A stretch of 64,000 bases of DNA from Raineyella fluvialis. GTDB lineage: Bacteria > Actinomycetota > Actinomycetes > Propionibacteriales > Propionibacteriaceae. The position numbers and the translations under genes were made by a program. The notes under the pieces were generated by a model, which was not told where the DNA came from, searched no databases, and was given only the letters and a program-made list of their open reading frames with translations. Location: positions 3,038,001 through 3,102,000 of the forward strand of contig NZ_CP045725.1 of the NCBI RefSeq assembly GCF_009646095.1, in the 5' to 3' direction. Of this stretch, positions 40,116-47,441 are shown piece by piece (position 1 is the stretch's first letter; every line of letters starts with the position of its first letter).

Positions 40116-40793
40116 ATGTCCTTGACCGATCAGTCCCCGGACGTCCTCCTCGCCGACGAATCCGAGGCGCGTGGACGCAGTCCGCTCCTGGTCACGTTCG
40201 CCGGTCTCACGCTCGTCCTCGCGGTCGCGGCGTTCCTGTTGCCCGACCGCACCGTCGGACCGGGCGACGGCATGCTGTCGACCCACTACATGGGTCTGCT
40301 GGCCACCAACCAGCCGTGGAACCTCCTGATGTTCATGGCCGTTCCGGTCATCCTCGCCGAGACCCTGGCGGTGACCGAGCTGGTGATCCTGCGCGGCGGG
40401 TCCGTCGGGCCGGTCGTCGCCGGCCTGAACCGCTGGGCCGGGCTGATCGCCGGCCCGTACATGATCGCGGTCACCGTGCACCTGCTCCGCAACGCTGTCA
40501 TCCCGCTGACCGCGACGGGTGGCTGGCGTGGAGCGGCCGACGTGATCGCCGTGTCGTTCTACCTGCTCGGAACGGTCCCGATGGTCGGGCTGACGCTCGT
40601 GGAGTTGGGCCTGGTCGGACGGACGCATGAGAGTGCGCGCACCTGGCACACCGTCTTCGTCGGCGCCTTCCTGGTGATCGCCCACGTGGCGATGATCGTC
40701 GGCATGCTCGATCCCACGGTCCTCGGCTGGCGCGCCTCGACCGGGCATACGATGCCCGACGGCAGTGTGATGCCGGGGATGACGCACAACTGA
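40116..40793 (+). CDS. DUF6803-like membrane protein with Met/His-rich tail
   Basis: A 225-residue protein with five or so membrane helices, starting at ATG 40116 after GGAAGG. Helices contain LNRWAGLIAGPYMIAVTVHL and HTVFVGAFLVIAHVAMIVGM, with histidines inside the membrane segments. The C-terminus ends HTMPDGSVMPGMTHN, a Met/His-rich tail of the type that can bind copper. The family is uncharacterised to my knowledge. Metal transport or heme-linked function is inference. Confidence 0.7.
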   Translation: MSLTDQSPDVLLADESEARGRSPLLVTFAGLTLVLAVAAFLLPDRTVGPGDGMLSTHYMGLLATNQPWNLLMFMAVPVILAETLAVTELVILRGGSVGPVVAGLNRWAGLIAGPYMIAVTVHLLRNAVIPLTATGGWRGAADVIAVSFYLLGTVPMVGLTLVELGLVGRTHESARTWHTVFVGAFLVIAHVAMIVGMLDPTVLGWRASTGHTMPDGSVMPGMTHN

Positions 40794-40882
40794 GAGCACT
40801 CATCCCTCGTCCGGGACGATACTGGCTGGCGTCCGGGCGTGAGGCGCCGGACCGTCCGGATCCCTGACGCTGGAAGGTGACC

Positions 40883-41178
40883 ATGAAGTACCTGCTCCGT
40901 TACGCGATGGCCGAGGGTGTGGACCTGGCGAGGATCCGGGACCTGTTCCCGGCGCACCACGACCATTGGGCCGCCTACCAGGCGGACGGCACCCTTCTTG
41001 CGATCGGCCCGATGGAGGATCCCGCCGACGGGGCCCTCGGTGTCTTCACGACGTACGAGGCCGCCGAACGCTTCGCCACCGCCGATCCTTTCGTCACCGA
41101 GGGGCTGGTCGGACGATGGGACATCAAGGGGTGGCGGGAGGCGATCCTGGCTCCCCAGGAGGGCCCTCCGGCTCCTGA
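40883..41178 (+). CDS. YCII-domain protein (end probably frameshifted)
   Basis: A small protein of about 98 residues. MKYLLRYAMAEGVDLARIRD, HHDHWAAYQADGTLLAIGPM and AAERFATADPFVTEGLVGRW match the YCII family, whose conserved His and Asp form a putative catalytic pair. ATG 40883 has GGAAGG six bases upstream. In the given frame the protein would run on for 280 residues antisense to the TetR gene, which is not credible. One added base near 41155-41172 would end it at TGA 41178, just before a hairpin. The shift is inferred. Confidence 0.72.
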
Positions 41179-41185
41179 CGCTCGG

Positions 41186-41214
41186 GGAGGCCGGCGGCGC
41201 GTACGCCGCCTCCC
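41186..41214. terminator. Hairpin between convergent YCII and TetR genes
   Basis: GGCGGCG (41193-41199) and CGCCGCC (41204-41210) pair around CGTA. An outer GGGA/TCCC pairing extends the stem across a small bulge. It lies only eight bases before the TetR stop. Confidence 0.55.
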
Positions 41215-41221
41215 TCGTGCA

Positions 41222-41914
41222 TCACTCCGGCAGCAGGGTGGACGCGAGGAAGCGGTAGGCCAGCTCGATGTAGGCGTCCGTCGGCCATCCCCGGTGCAGG
41301 ACGAGGGACTCGTAGAGCTCGCCCGCGACGAGCAGGAGGATGTCGCGCACCTGGTCGGCCGTCAGGCCGGGGCGTACGTGGCCGCCCTCGATCAGGTAGG
41401 CGGCGTTGTGCGTCATCCGTGCCTCCCGCTGCCGCTCAACCTCAGTGAACATGCGGGCAGCGTCCGCGTCCACCTGGGCCGCCGCCCTCATCATCGCCTG
41501 GAGGGGGGCACCCAATTCGCTCACTTCGGCGGAGAGCACGGCCCAATTGCGCAGGATGACCCGCGGGTCGTGTGCGGAGGAGGAGACCTCGTCCGATCGG
41601 GTGTACGCCGGACGCTCGCCACGGCCGGCCAGCGCCCGGTCCCACACTGCGGCGGCCAGCTCCGCCTTGGAGCCGAACGCCTTGTAGATGAACTCGGGGC
41701 TGACCTCGGCGTCCCGGGCGACCTGGGCCACGGTCGTCGCCACGAAGCCGTCGGAGAGGAATCGAGCCCGGGCGGCGTCCAGGACCAGGAGGCGCCGCTT
41801 CTCCGCCGCCTCCCGACGACCGGCGCTGTCGTACCGGCGGGCGCTCCTCTGCGCAGCCGGCCGACTCCGTGGGCCAGTCCGGGCCCTGTTCGCCCCCTTG
41901 AATTCGTGGTCCAT
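41222..41914 (-). CDS. TetR-family transcriptional regulator
   Basis: A 230-residue TetR-type repressor. The helix-turn-helix is VLDAARARFLSDGFVATTVA followed by QVARDAEVSPEFIYKAFGSK. ATG 41914 (MDHEFKGANRAR) is preferred because longer readings would cross the operator. An Arg-rich tail precedes the DNA-binding domain. It is divergent from a SnoaL-like/NAD-binding operon and separated from it by a perfect palindrome at 41931-41956, so it very probably represses both. The ligand is unknown. Confidence 0.9.
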   Translation of the reverse strand: MDHEFKGANRARTGPRSRPAAQRSARRYDSAGRREAAEKRRLLVLDAARARFLSDGFVATTVAQVARDAEVSPEFIYKAFGSKAELAAAVWDRALAGRGERPAYTRSDEVSSSAHDPRVILRNWAVLSAEVSELGAPLQAMMRAAAQVDADAARMFTEVERQREARMTHNAAYLIEGGHVRPGLTADQVRDILLLVAGELYESLVLHRGWPTDAYIELAYRFLASTLLPE

Positions 41915-41930
41915 GGGATGCATCCTAGCT

Positions 41931-41956
41931 ATTGGATACAAATAACTGTATCCAAT
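41931..41956. promoter_or_regulatory. Perfect palindromic operator between tetR and the SnoaL/NAD-binding operon
   Basis: ATTGGATACA (41931-41940) and its exact complement TGTATCCAAT (41947-41956) flank AATAAC. The 10-bp arms without mismatch, in an AT-rich island 17 bases from each start codon, are typical of a TetR operator. Confidence 0.8.
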
Positions 41957-41973
41957 GTCCGACGGAGGGCACC

Positions 41974-42420
41974 ATGTCCCAGATCCAGGGCCTGCCACCG
42001 ACGCTCGAGCGTCTGGTGACCGTCACCAACCAGCATGACCTCGATGGCTTGGTCGCGTGTTTCGCCGACGACTACCGCCTCGTCATGCCCAACCATCCTT
42101 CTCGCAACTTCGTTGGCCCCGGCCAGGTCCGACGCAACTGGGAACAGTTCTTCCGGGTCATCCCCGACATCACGACCACCATCAGGGCGGTGGCCGCAGG
42201 GCGCGACGACCAGTGGTGGACCGAGTGGGAGATGACCGGCACCCGACTCGACGGCGCGCCCCACCTCATGCGCGGCGTGATGATCTTCACCGTCGGCTCG
42301 GGTGAGTCCGATCTCATCCGCGCCAACCGCTTCTACGTGGAGCCGACCGATCCGGAGGGCTCTGGATCCGGCATCGACGCCGCGGTGGCGGCGCTGGTCG
42401 GGGGAGGTGAGTCCCGATGA
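41974..42420 (+). CDS. SnoaL/NTF2-like protein
   Basis: A 148-residue cone-shaped fold protein (MSQIQGLPPTLERLVTVTNQ, HDLDGLVACFADDYRLVMPN, FVGPGQVRRNWEQFF). Members are polyketide cyclases, isomerases or ester hydrolases with a hydrophobic pocket. ATG 41974 follows GGAGGG. It overlaps the next gene by four bases (ATGA) and is controlled with it by the divergent TetR protein. Confidence 0.82.
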   Translation: MSQIQGLPPTLERLVTVTNQHDLDGLVACFADDYRLVMPNHPSRNFVGPGQVRRNWEQFFRVIPDITTTIRAVAAGRDDQWWTEWEMTGTRLDGAPHLMRGVMIFTVGSGESDLIRANRFYVEPTDPEGSGSGIDAAVAALVGGGESR

Positions 42421-43310
42421 TCAGCATCGTGGGTGGGACGGGTCGCCTCGGTGGCCTCGTCGCCGTCAGGCTGCTCGCCGACGGCCACCGAGTTCGGCTG
42501 ATCTCGCGGCAAGCTCATGCAGATATGCCGCAGGGTGCGGAGTTCGTGGCCGCCGATGTGCGTCGGCCCGAGACCCTGACGGCTGCACTCAGCGGCTCAC
42601 GGGTGGTGGTGGCCGCCATGCACGGCGTGGATCCGGCCTCGGGGGAGTCGCCGGCCGAGGTTGATCGGGACGGCAGCACCGCACTCTTCGCGGCCGCCCG
42701 GGCGGAGGGTGCCGACATTGTGTTCGTCTCGATCCGTGGGGCCTCAGCGGACCATCCGATGGAGCTTGTCCGGATGAAAGGCCTCGCCGAGCAGGCGCTG
42801 CGCGCGGGCGAGTCGGCCCGGAAGGACTGGACGATCGTGCGGCCCACCGCTTACGTCGAGACCTGGGCAGATCTGATCCGGCAGACAGCTGCCCCTCGAG
42901 GGGTTCCGACGGTCTTCGGTAAGGGGCTGAATCCGATGAACTTCGTCACCGTGAACGATGCGGCGGTGGCCGTGACACGCGCCGTCACCGACGCGGGTCT
43001 GCGGGGCTCGGTGATCGACGTCGGAGGGCCGCAGGACCTCACCATGGTCGAACTCGCGCGCCTGGTCACGCATCAGCAGAAGGTCAACCACGTACCGCGC
43101 GTCATGCTGCGCATCCTGGGGACGGTGCTGGCCTCTGCCAAACCCGCCCAGGCCAGGCTGATCCGGATGAGTCTGCAGATGGACACGCTGCCCTTGACCT
43201 TCGACCCGGGCCCGGTCCGTGAGGCGTTTCCCTGGCTGCCCTGCACCCCGGTGCAGGAGGCCCTTGCGGGGGCAGGAGGAGTTGATCGCCGGCCTCGAAC
43301 GGCAGCGTGA
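42417..43310 (+). CDS. NAD(P)-binding NmrA/SDR-type protein
   Basis: A 297-residue atypical short-chain dehydrogenase. The N-terminal ISIVGGTGRLGGLVAVRLLA is the dinucleotide fold; SIRGASADHPMELVRMKGLA and IVRPTAYVETWADLIRQT are the NmrA-like middle. No classical YxxxK pair is clear. Start ATG 42417 overlaps the SnoaL gene. Probably a reductase or redox sensor acting with it. Confidence 0.8.
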   Translation: MISIVGGTGRLGGLVAVRLLADGHRVRLISRQAHADMPQGAEFVAADVRRPETLTAALSGSRVVVAAMHGVDPASGESPAEVDRDGSTALFAAARAEGADIVFVSIRGASADHPMELVRMKGLAEQALRAGESARKDWTIVRPTAYVETWADLIRQTAAPRGVPTVFGKGLNPMNFVTVNDAAVAVTRAVTDAGLRGSVIDVGGPQDLTMVELARLVTHQQKVNHVPRVMLRILGTVLASAKPAQARLIRMSLQMDTLPLTFDPGPVREAFPWLPCTPVQEALAGAGGVDRRPRTAA

Positions 43311-43346
43311 CTCGATCCGCACCTCGGACGGCGCCCTTCCCTCGAC

Positions 43347-43359
43347 TGAACAGTGTTCA
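43347..43359 (+). promoter_or_regulatory. BioQ-like operator upstream of the acyl-CoA ligase-thiolase operon
   Basis: The palindrome TGAACAGTGTTCA is identical, and in the same orientation relative to its genes, to the strong site before bioY (1838-1826 on the minus strand). It lies 38 bases before the ligase start. I noticed no third strong copy when reading the window. This suggests common control of both operons by one regulator, probably BioQ. Confidence 0.7.
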
Positions 43360-43396
43360 AATAGGTGATGACAGGTCGACCCGAGCGGGAGGTTCG

Positions 43397-44443
43397 ATGA
43401 GGGCAGGCCGAGACGGCATGGATCCTGACGATCCCCACGGTGCACCAGTCCGCGTGCTCGAGCGCGCGGATCCGGTGGCCGCGTTCTGGCAGGCTCATCG
43501 GGAAGGCGCCGACATCGCGCTCGCGACGTCGGGCACCACGTCCGGGACACCGCGCACCATCGTCCGGACCACCGCCTCCTGGGTGGACAGCTTCCCCGCG
43601 TGTGCACAGCGCCTCCAGCTCCAGACGTCCAGCCGGTTCTGGATCCCCGGCCCGTTGGCGGCCACCATGAACCTCTTCGCCGCCTGCCTGGCCACGTCAG
43701 TGGGTGCGGCGTGGAGCACCGAGCCGGCCGGCTGCACCCACGCCCAACTGACACCGACCCAGCTTCGTCGGCTGCTCGAGGACGCGCCGACTCCCGGCCT
43801 GCACGTCCTGGTCGCCGGTGATGCCCTCGAGCCGTCGCTGCGCCGGCTGGCCGAAGGTGCGGGGCTGTTGATCGACCACTACTACGGTGCCGCGGAACTG
43901 TCCCTGATCGCCTGGGGGCACGACGCCGGCGACCTGCGCCTCTTCGACGAGGTGAGCGCCGAAGCGCGAGAAGGGACCCTGTGGGTCCGTTCGCCCTGGT
44001 TGTCACGCCTCGTCACCGACGACCGGGGCTTCGCCACCGTCGGGGACCTGGTGCGCCTGGACGGTGACCACGTCGAGGTCCTCGGCCGCCCCGGGTCGGC
44101 CACCACGGCCGGGGCGACCGTGGAGCTGGCACCGATCGAGGCCGAATTGCAGGGTCACAGTCGCGGACGGCTCGTCGTCGTCGCCGTGCCCGACGGCCGG
44201 GTCGGGCAGGTGATCTGCTGTGCGACCACTGCCCAGGACCGCGCTAGCGTGCGGCAGTGGGCCCGTACGCACCTGACAGGCGCCCGGCGTCCTCGACGAT
44301 GGATCGTACGGGAGCACCTGCCGATCACGCCGACGGGGAAGATCGACCGTACGCGGCTGGCCGACGAGATCGTGGCTGGCGACCGTCGGCGACAGGCCGC
44401 CCGGACGCGGCCACGACCGCAGGATGAAGGGGAACGTGGATGA
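43397..44443 (+). CDS. Short acyl-CoA ligase (ANL superfamily), biotin-regulon candidate
   Basis: A 348-residue adenylate-forming enzyme. The phosphate-binding loop is ATSGTTSGTPRTIVRTTASW near residue 42. HYYGAAELSLIAWG is motif A5, TVGDLVRLDGDHVEVLGR motifs A7-A8, and ITPTGKIDRTRL carries the invariant A10 Lys. It lacks about 120-150 N-terminal residues of a full ligase, like short MenE-type enzymes. ATG 43397 follows GGGAGG; longer readings would cross the operator. It overlaps the thiolase gene by four bases. B. subtilis has an acyl-CoA ligase/thiolase pair (yhfT-yhfS) beside its bioY homologue, so a biotin-precursor or acyl-CoA role is a reasonable inference. The substrate is unknown. 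Confidence 0.83.
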   Translation: MRAGRDGMDPDDPHGAPVRVLERADPVAAFWQAHREGADIALATSGTTSGTPRTIVRTTASWVDSFPACAQRLQLQTSSRFWIPGPLAATMNLFAACLATSVGAAWSTEPAGCTHAQLTPTQLRRLLEDAPTPGLHVLVAGDALEPSLRRLAEGAGLLIDHYYGAAELSLIAWGHDAGDLRLFDEVSAEAREGTLWVRSPWLSRLVTDDRGFATVGDLVRLDGDHVEVLGRPGSATTAGATVELAPIEAELQGHSRGRLVVVAVPDGRVGQVICCATTAQDRASVRQWARTHLTGARRPRRWIVREHLPITPTGKIDRTRLADEIVAGDRRRQAARTRPRPQDEGERG

Positions 44444-45585
44444 GGGATCCGGAGGAGTGCCCGGTCATCGTCGACGCGTTGCGCACGCCGATCGGCACCG
44501 TCGGCGGAGCCCTGCGCGCGATCAGTGCCGGTGATCTGCTGGCGCCGGTCCTGGCGGAGCTGGCCGACCACTGCGACGCTCCGATCGACGAGGTCGTGAT
44601 CGGCAACATCCGCGGCCCCGGTGGCAATCCGGCGCGCGTGGCGACACTGGCGGCGGGACTGGATGTCGCGACGCCGGCCGTGACGATCGACCGGCAGTGC
44701 GGTTCCGGGATGGCGGCCATCGAGTACAGCGTGGCGATGCTGAGCGGACCACGACAGGGTTTCCAGATCGCCGGGGGCACCCAGTCCGCCAGCACCCAGC
44801 CGCTCACCTTCTGGCCGGCAGCGAGCCCGGACGACGAGCCGCGGCAGTACTTCCGGGCGCCGTTCACCGACGCCGGACATGCCGACCCCGAGATGGGGGC
44901 CGCGGCGGATCTGCTGTCCGCCGAGCATGGCATCGGCCGGGAGCGCCAGGATGCGTACGCCGCCCGCTCCCACCAGCGCGCGGTGACGAGCGCCGATGCG
45001 GGGGCCTTCGCAGGCGAACTCGTGCCTGTCGGCGGCCTGGACCGGGACGAGCGTCCCCGCCGCGGGTTCACTACGCAACGGCTGGCCCGCTTCCGCCCCG
45101 CCTTCACCCCGGAGGGCACCGCCACGGCCGCCAACAGTTGCGGCGTCAACGACGGTGCGGCCGCCGTGCTCATCTGCGATGGGAGGACCGCCGCGCGACG
45201 CGGGTTGCCTGGACTGCGAGTCCTGGACGCGGTCACCGTCGGCTGTGATCCCGAGCGTCCCGGCTGGGGCATCGTCCCGGCAGTGCAGTGGTTGGTCGAA
45301 CGTTCCGGGGTCCACCTCGACGACGTGGACCTGCTGGACTTCAATGAGGCCTTCGCCGGCCAGGTGCTCAGCTGCCTTGACGCCCTGGGCATCGATGAGC
45401 TTCGGAACTGCCCGCAAGGTGGAGCCATCGCCCTCGGGCATCCCTGGGCGGCCACCGGGGCGGTTCAGTTGACCCGGATGTTTACCCAGATGGTTCGGCA
45501 CAACACGACGGGAGCACGGCTCGGTCTGGCCGCCATCGCCATTGGTGGGGGACAGGGCAGCGCGATGCTCGTCGAGGCCGTCTGA
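44440..45585 (+). CDS. Thiolase family protein with nucleophilic Cys but no second Cys
   Basis: A 381-residue thiolase. The nucleophile Cys87 sits in DRQCGSGMAAI and His334 in ALGHPWAATGA; FNEAFAGQ is also present. The second catalytic Cys, normally two residues before the C-terminal GGG, is Ala367 (LAAIAIGGGQG). It could therefore load an acyl group but lacks the usual base for condensation or thiolysis. It shares the unusual GCDPxRxGWGIVPA segment with the bioY-operon thiolase at 68-1069, so the two are paralogues. It is coupled to the ligase by ATGA overlap. Confidence 0.87.
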   Translation: MRDPEECPVIVDALRTPIGTVGGALRAISAGDLLAPVLAELADHCDAPIDEVVIGNIRGPGGNPARVATLAAGLDVATPAVTIDRQCGSGMAAIEYSVAMLSGPRQGFQIAGGTQSASTQPLTFWPAASPDDEPRQYFRAPFTDAGHADPEMGAAADLLSAEHGIGRERQDAYAARSHQRAVTSADAGAFAGELVPVGGLDRDERPRRGFTTQRLARFRPAFTPEGTATAANSCGVNDGAAAVLICDGRTAARRGLPGLRVLDAVTVGCDPERPGWGIVPAVQWLVERSGVHLDDVDLLDFNEAFAGQVLSCLDALGIDELRNCPQGGAIALGHPWAATGAVQLTRMFTQMVRHNTTGARLGLAAIAIGGGQGSAMLVEAV

Positions 45586-45596
45586 CCCTGAGCGGC

Positions 45597-45612
45597 CCGT
45601 GGTGCGCCACGG
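45597..45612. terminator. Short hairpin after the ligase-thiolase operon
   Basis: CCGTGG and CCACGG pair around TGCG between the convergent thiolase and HxlR genes. The stem is only six base pairs, so the function is uncertain. Confidence 0.4.
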
Positions 45613-45618
45613 CCCCGG

Positions 45619-45981
45619 TCAGGTGGGGTCCGCCACCGTCCCGGCGTCGTGGACGCGCATCACCTCGGGCATCACGTCGTAGATCGCCTCGACCACCCCT
45701 TGCAGGGCCACGGCGATCCGCCGGCCGGCCTCGGTGAGCCGGTACTCGACACGCTGGCCGGAGTGCTCGATCCGCGTGACGAGGCCGTCGGTGGTCAGTG
45801 TCGTGAGGGTGCGCGCCAACATGCGGTCGCTGATCCCCCCGACCGTACGGGCCGTCTCGGAGAAGCGGTGGGGACTGTCGATGAGGGCGACCAGCACCAG
45901 CGCCGACCAGCGGTCGACGACGTCGTCGACGATCTCTCGCGACGGGCAGTCGTGGTCGAACACATCGAATGGACGAGTCAT
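45619..45981 (-). CDS. HxlR-family transcriptional regulator
   Basis: A 120-residue winged-helix regulator. The family Cys is in FDHDCPSREI, followed by VVDRWSALVLVALIDSPHRF and ISDRMLARTLTTLTTDGLVT. A single Cys near residue 12 is the redox or quinone sensor of several HxlR proteins. It is divergent from a QorB-like reductase gene and probably represses it through the palindrome at 46017-46043. Confidence 0.9.
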   Translation of the reverse strand: MTRPFDVFDHDCPSREIVDDVVDRWSALVLVALIDSPHRFSETARTVGGISDRMLARTLTTLTTDGLVTRIEHSGQRVEYRLTEAGRRIAVALQGVVEAIYDVMPEVMRVHDAGTVADPT

Positions 45982-46016
45982 GGTGGTCCCCTTGGATCCG
46001 TGGTGCTTACCTGAGT

Positions 46017-46043
46017 ATAGTGCTTACCGTTCGTAAGTGCTAT
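46017..46043. promoter_or_regulatory. Operator palindrome between hxlR-like and quinone reductase genes
   Basis: ATAGTGCTTAC (46017-46027) and GTAAGTGCTAT (46033-46043) flank CGTTC; 9 of 11 pairs match, including a perfect inner CTTAC/GTAAG. TGCTTACC occurs again 17 bases upstream (46004-46011) and ACCGTTCG again at 46056-46063, so several half-sites may be present. Confidence 0.65.
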
Positions 46044-46076
46044 CGATTCATACGTACCGTTCGGAAGGAACTCCTA

Positions 46077-46922
46077 ATGACCCTCGCAGTCACCGGCGCC
46101 ACTGGCCACCTCGGCGGCCTCGTCATCGACCACCTGCTCGACCGCGGCACGCCGGCCGCCGAGGTGGTCGCCCTCGTCCGCGACCCGGCCAAGGCATCGG
46201 ATCTCGCCGCCCGAGGCGTCGACGTGCGTGGCTTCGACTACGACCGGCCCGATCCGTCCGCGCTCACCGGTGTCGACTCGATGCTGCTGGTCTCCGGAAC
46301 GGCGGTCGGGCAGCGTCTGCCGCAGCATACGGCGGTCGTCGATGCCGCGGTGGAGGCCGGGGTGGGCCGTCTCGTCTACACGAGCGCTCCGCGCGCGGAC
46401 GCGTCGATCAACCCCGTCGCGCCGGACCACAAGGCGACCGAGGAGTACCTGGGGGCGTCGGGCCTGCCCCACGTCATCCTCCGCAACGGGTGGTACCACG
46501 AGAACTTCCTGGCTGACCTCGATGCCGCCGCGCACACCGGCCAGGTCCTCACCGCCGCCGGGGACGGCCGGGTGGCGAGCGCTTCGCGCAGCGATCTCGC
46601 CGAGGCCGCAGCTGTCGTGCTCGCCGGCGAGGAGACCGGGCGTACGTACACCTTGACGGGCGACGTCGCCTGGAGCTTCGAGGACCTCGCGGGGGATTTC
46701 TCCGCCGTGCTCGAGCGTGAGGTCACCGCGGTGCAGGTGGCACCGGAGGAGAAGTCGGCGGCGTTGGCCGGCGCGGGCCTCGACTCCGGTCTTATCGGCT
46801 TCCTGGTGGCCGTCGATGACGCCATCGCCGCCGGCGAACTCGCCGATCGCACCGGCGAACTCGCCGCACTCATCGGGCACCCGACGGCTCCGATCGCCGA
46901 GACCCTTCGCTCCCGAGCCTGA
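46077..46922 (+). CDS. QorB-like NAD(P)H-dependent quinone reductase
   Basis: A 281-residue atypical SDR. MTLAVTGATGHLGGLVIDHL is the nucleotide-binding fold; RLVYTSAPRADASINPVAPD and VILRNGWYHENFLADLDA match the QorB (YtfG) family that reduces quinones. ATG 46077 follows GAAGGAAC. The divergent HxlR-type regulator suggests induction by quinones or electrophiles. Confidence 0.88.
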   Translation: MTLAVTGATGHLGGLVIDHLLDRGTPAAEVVALVRDPAKASDLAARGVDVRGFDYDRPDPSALTGVDSMLLVSGTAVGQRLPQHTAVVDAAVEAGVGRLVYTSAPRADASINPVAPDHKATEEYLGASGLPHVILRNGWYHENFLADLDAAAHTGQVLTAAGDGRVASASRSDLAEAAAVVLAGEETGRTYTLTGDVAWSFEDLAGDFSAVLEREVTAVQVAPEEKSAALAGAGLDSGLIGFLVAVDDAIAAGELADRTGELAALIGHPTAPIAETLRSRA

Positions 46923-47017
46923 TCCCCAAAAGCGACAAGGAGCGCCGCCGAGCCGGGTGGTGTGGTAGAGAGGGACTCCCTGCGGGCCCCCTGCCCGCCT
47001 CCTGGAGGAGAGCCGAC

Positions 47018-47407
47018 ATGAGGATCCGTCTCACCAGTGTCATGGTCGATGACCAGGACCGAGCTGAGCATTTCTACACCGACATCCTGGGTTTCGTGAC
47101 GAAGCACGACATCCCGCTCGGCGACGCCCGCTGGCTGACCGTCGTCTCCCCCGAGGACCCGGACGGCACCGAGCTCCTGCTCGAGCCGAGTAGTCACCCT
47201 GCCGTCAAGCCCTTCAAGGACGCCCTCGTGGCCGACGGCATCCCGTTCGCCCAGTTCGCGGTCCAGGACATCCGCGCGGAACACGCCCGACTCGTCGGCC
47301 TGGGCGTGCGTTTCACCCAGGAGCCCGTCGACATGGGCACCGTCACCACCGCGGTCCTCGACGACACCTGCGGGAACCTCATCCAGCTGGTCGAATCGCA
47401 CCTCTGA
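47018..47407 (+). CDS. VOC/glyoxalase-family protein
   Basis: A 129-residue protein with two beta-alpha-beta-beta-beta modules: DDQDRAEHFYTDILGFVTKH and DTCGNLIQLVESHL are the module ends. The metal ligands are poorly conserved (Glu in TELLLE, Glu in QLVE). Functions in the superfamily range from glyoxalase to resistance proteins. Monocistronic; ATG 47018 follows GGAGGAGAG. Confidence 0.85.
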   Translation: MRIRLTSVMVDDQDRAEHFYTDILGFVTKHDIPLGDARWLTVVSPEDPDGTELLLEPSSHPAVKPFKDALVADGIPFAQFAVQDIRAEHARLVGLGVRFTQEPVDMGTVTTAVLDDTCGNLIQLVESHL

Positions 47408-47441
47408 CAGCCAGTGCTGGGCGGCCCGAGGGCCGGTGGCC

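Noticed and set aside
40883..42019. A single 380-residue protein from the YCII start through the TetR gene region
   Set aside because: Only the first ~95 residues look like a protein family. The rest is antisense to a convincing TetR gene and contains no recognisable fold; a missing base near the YCII end explains the run-on.
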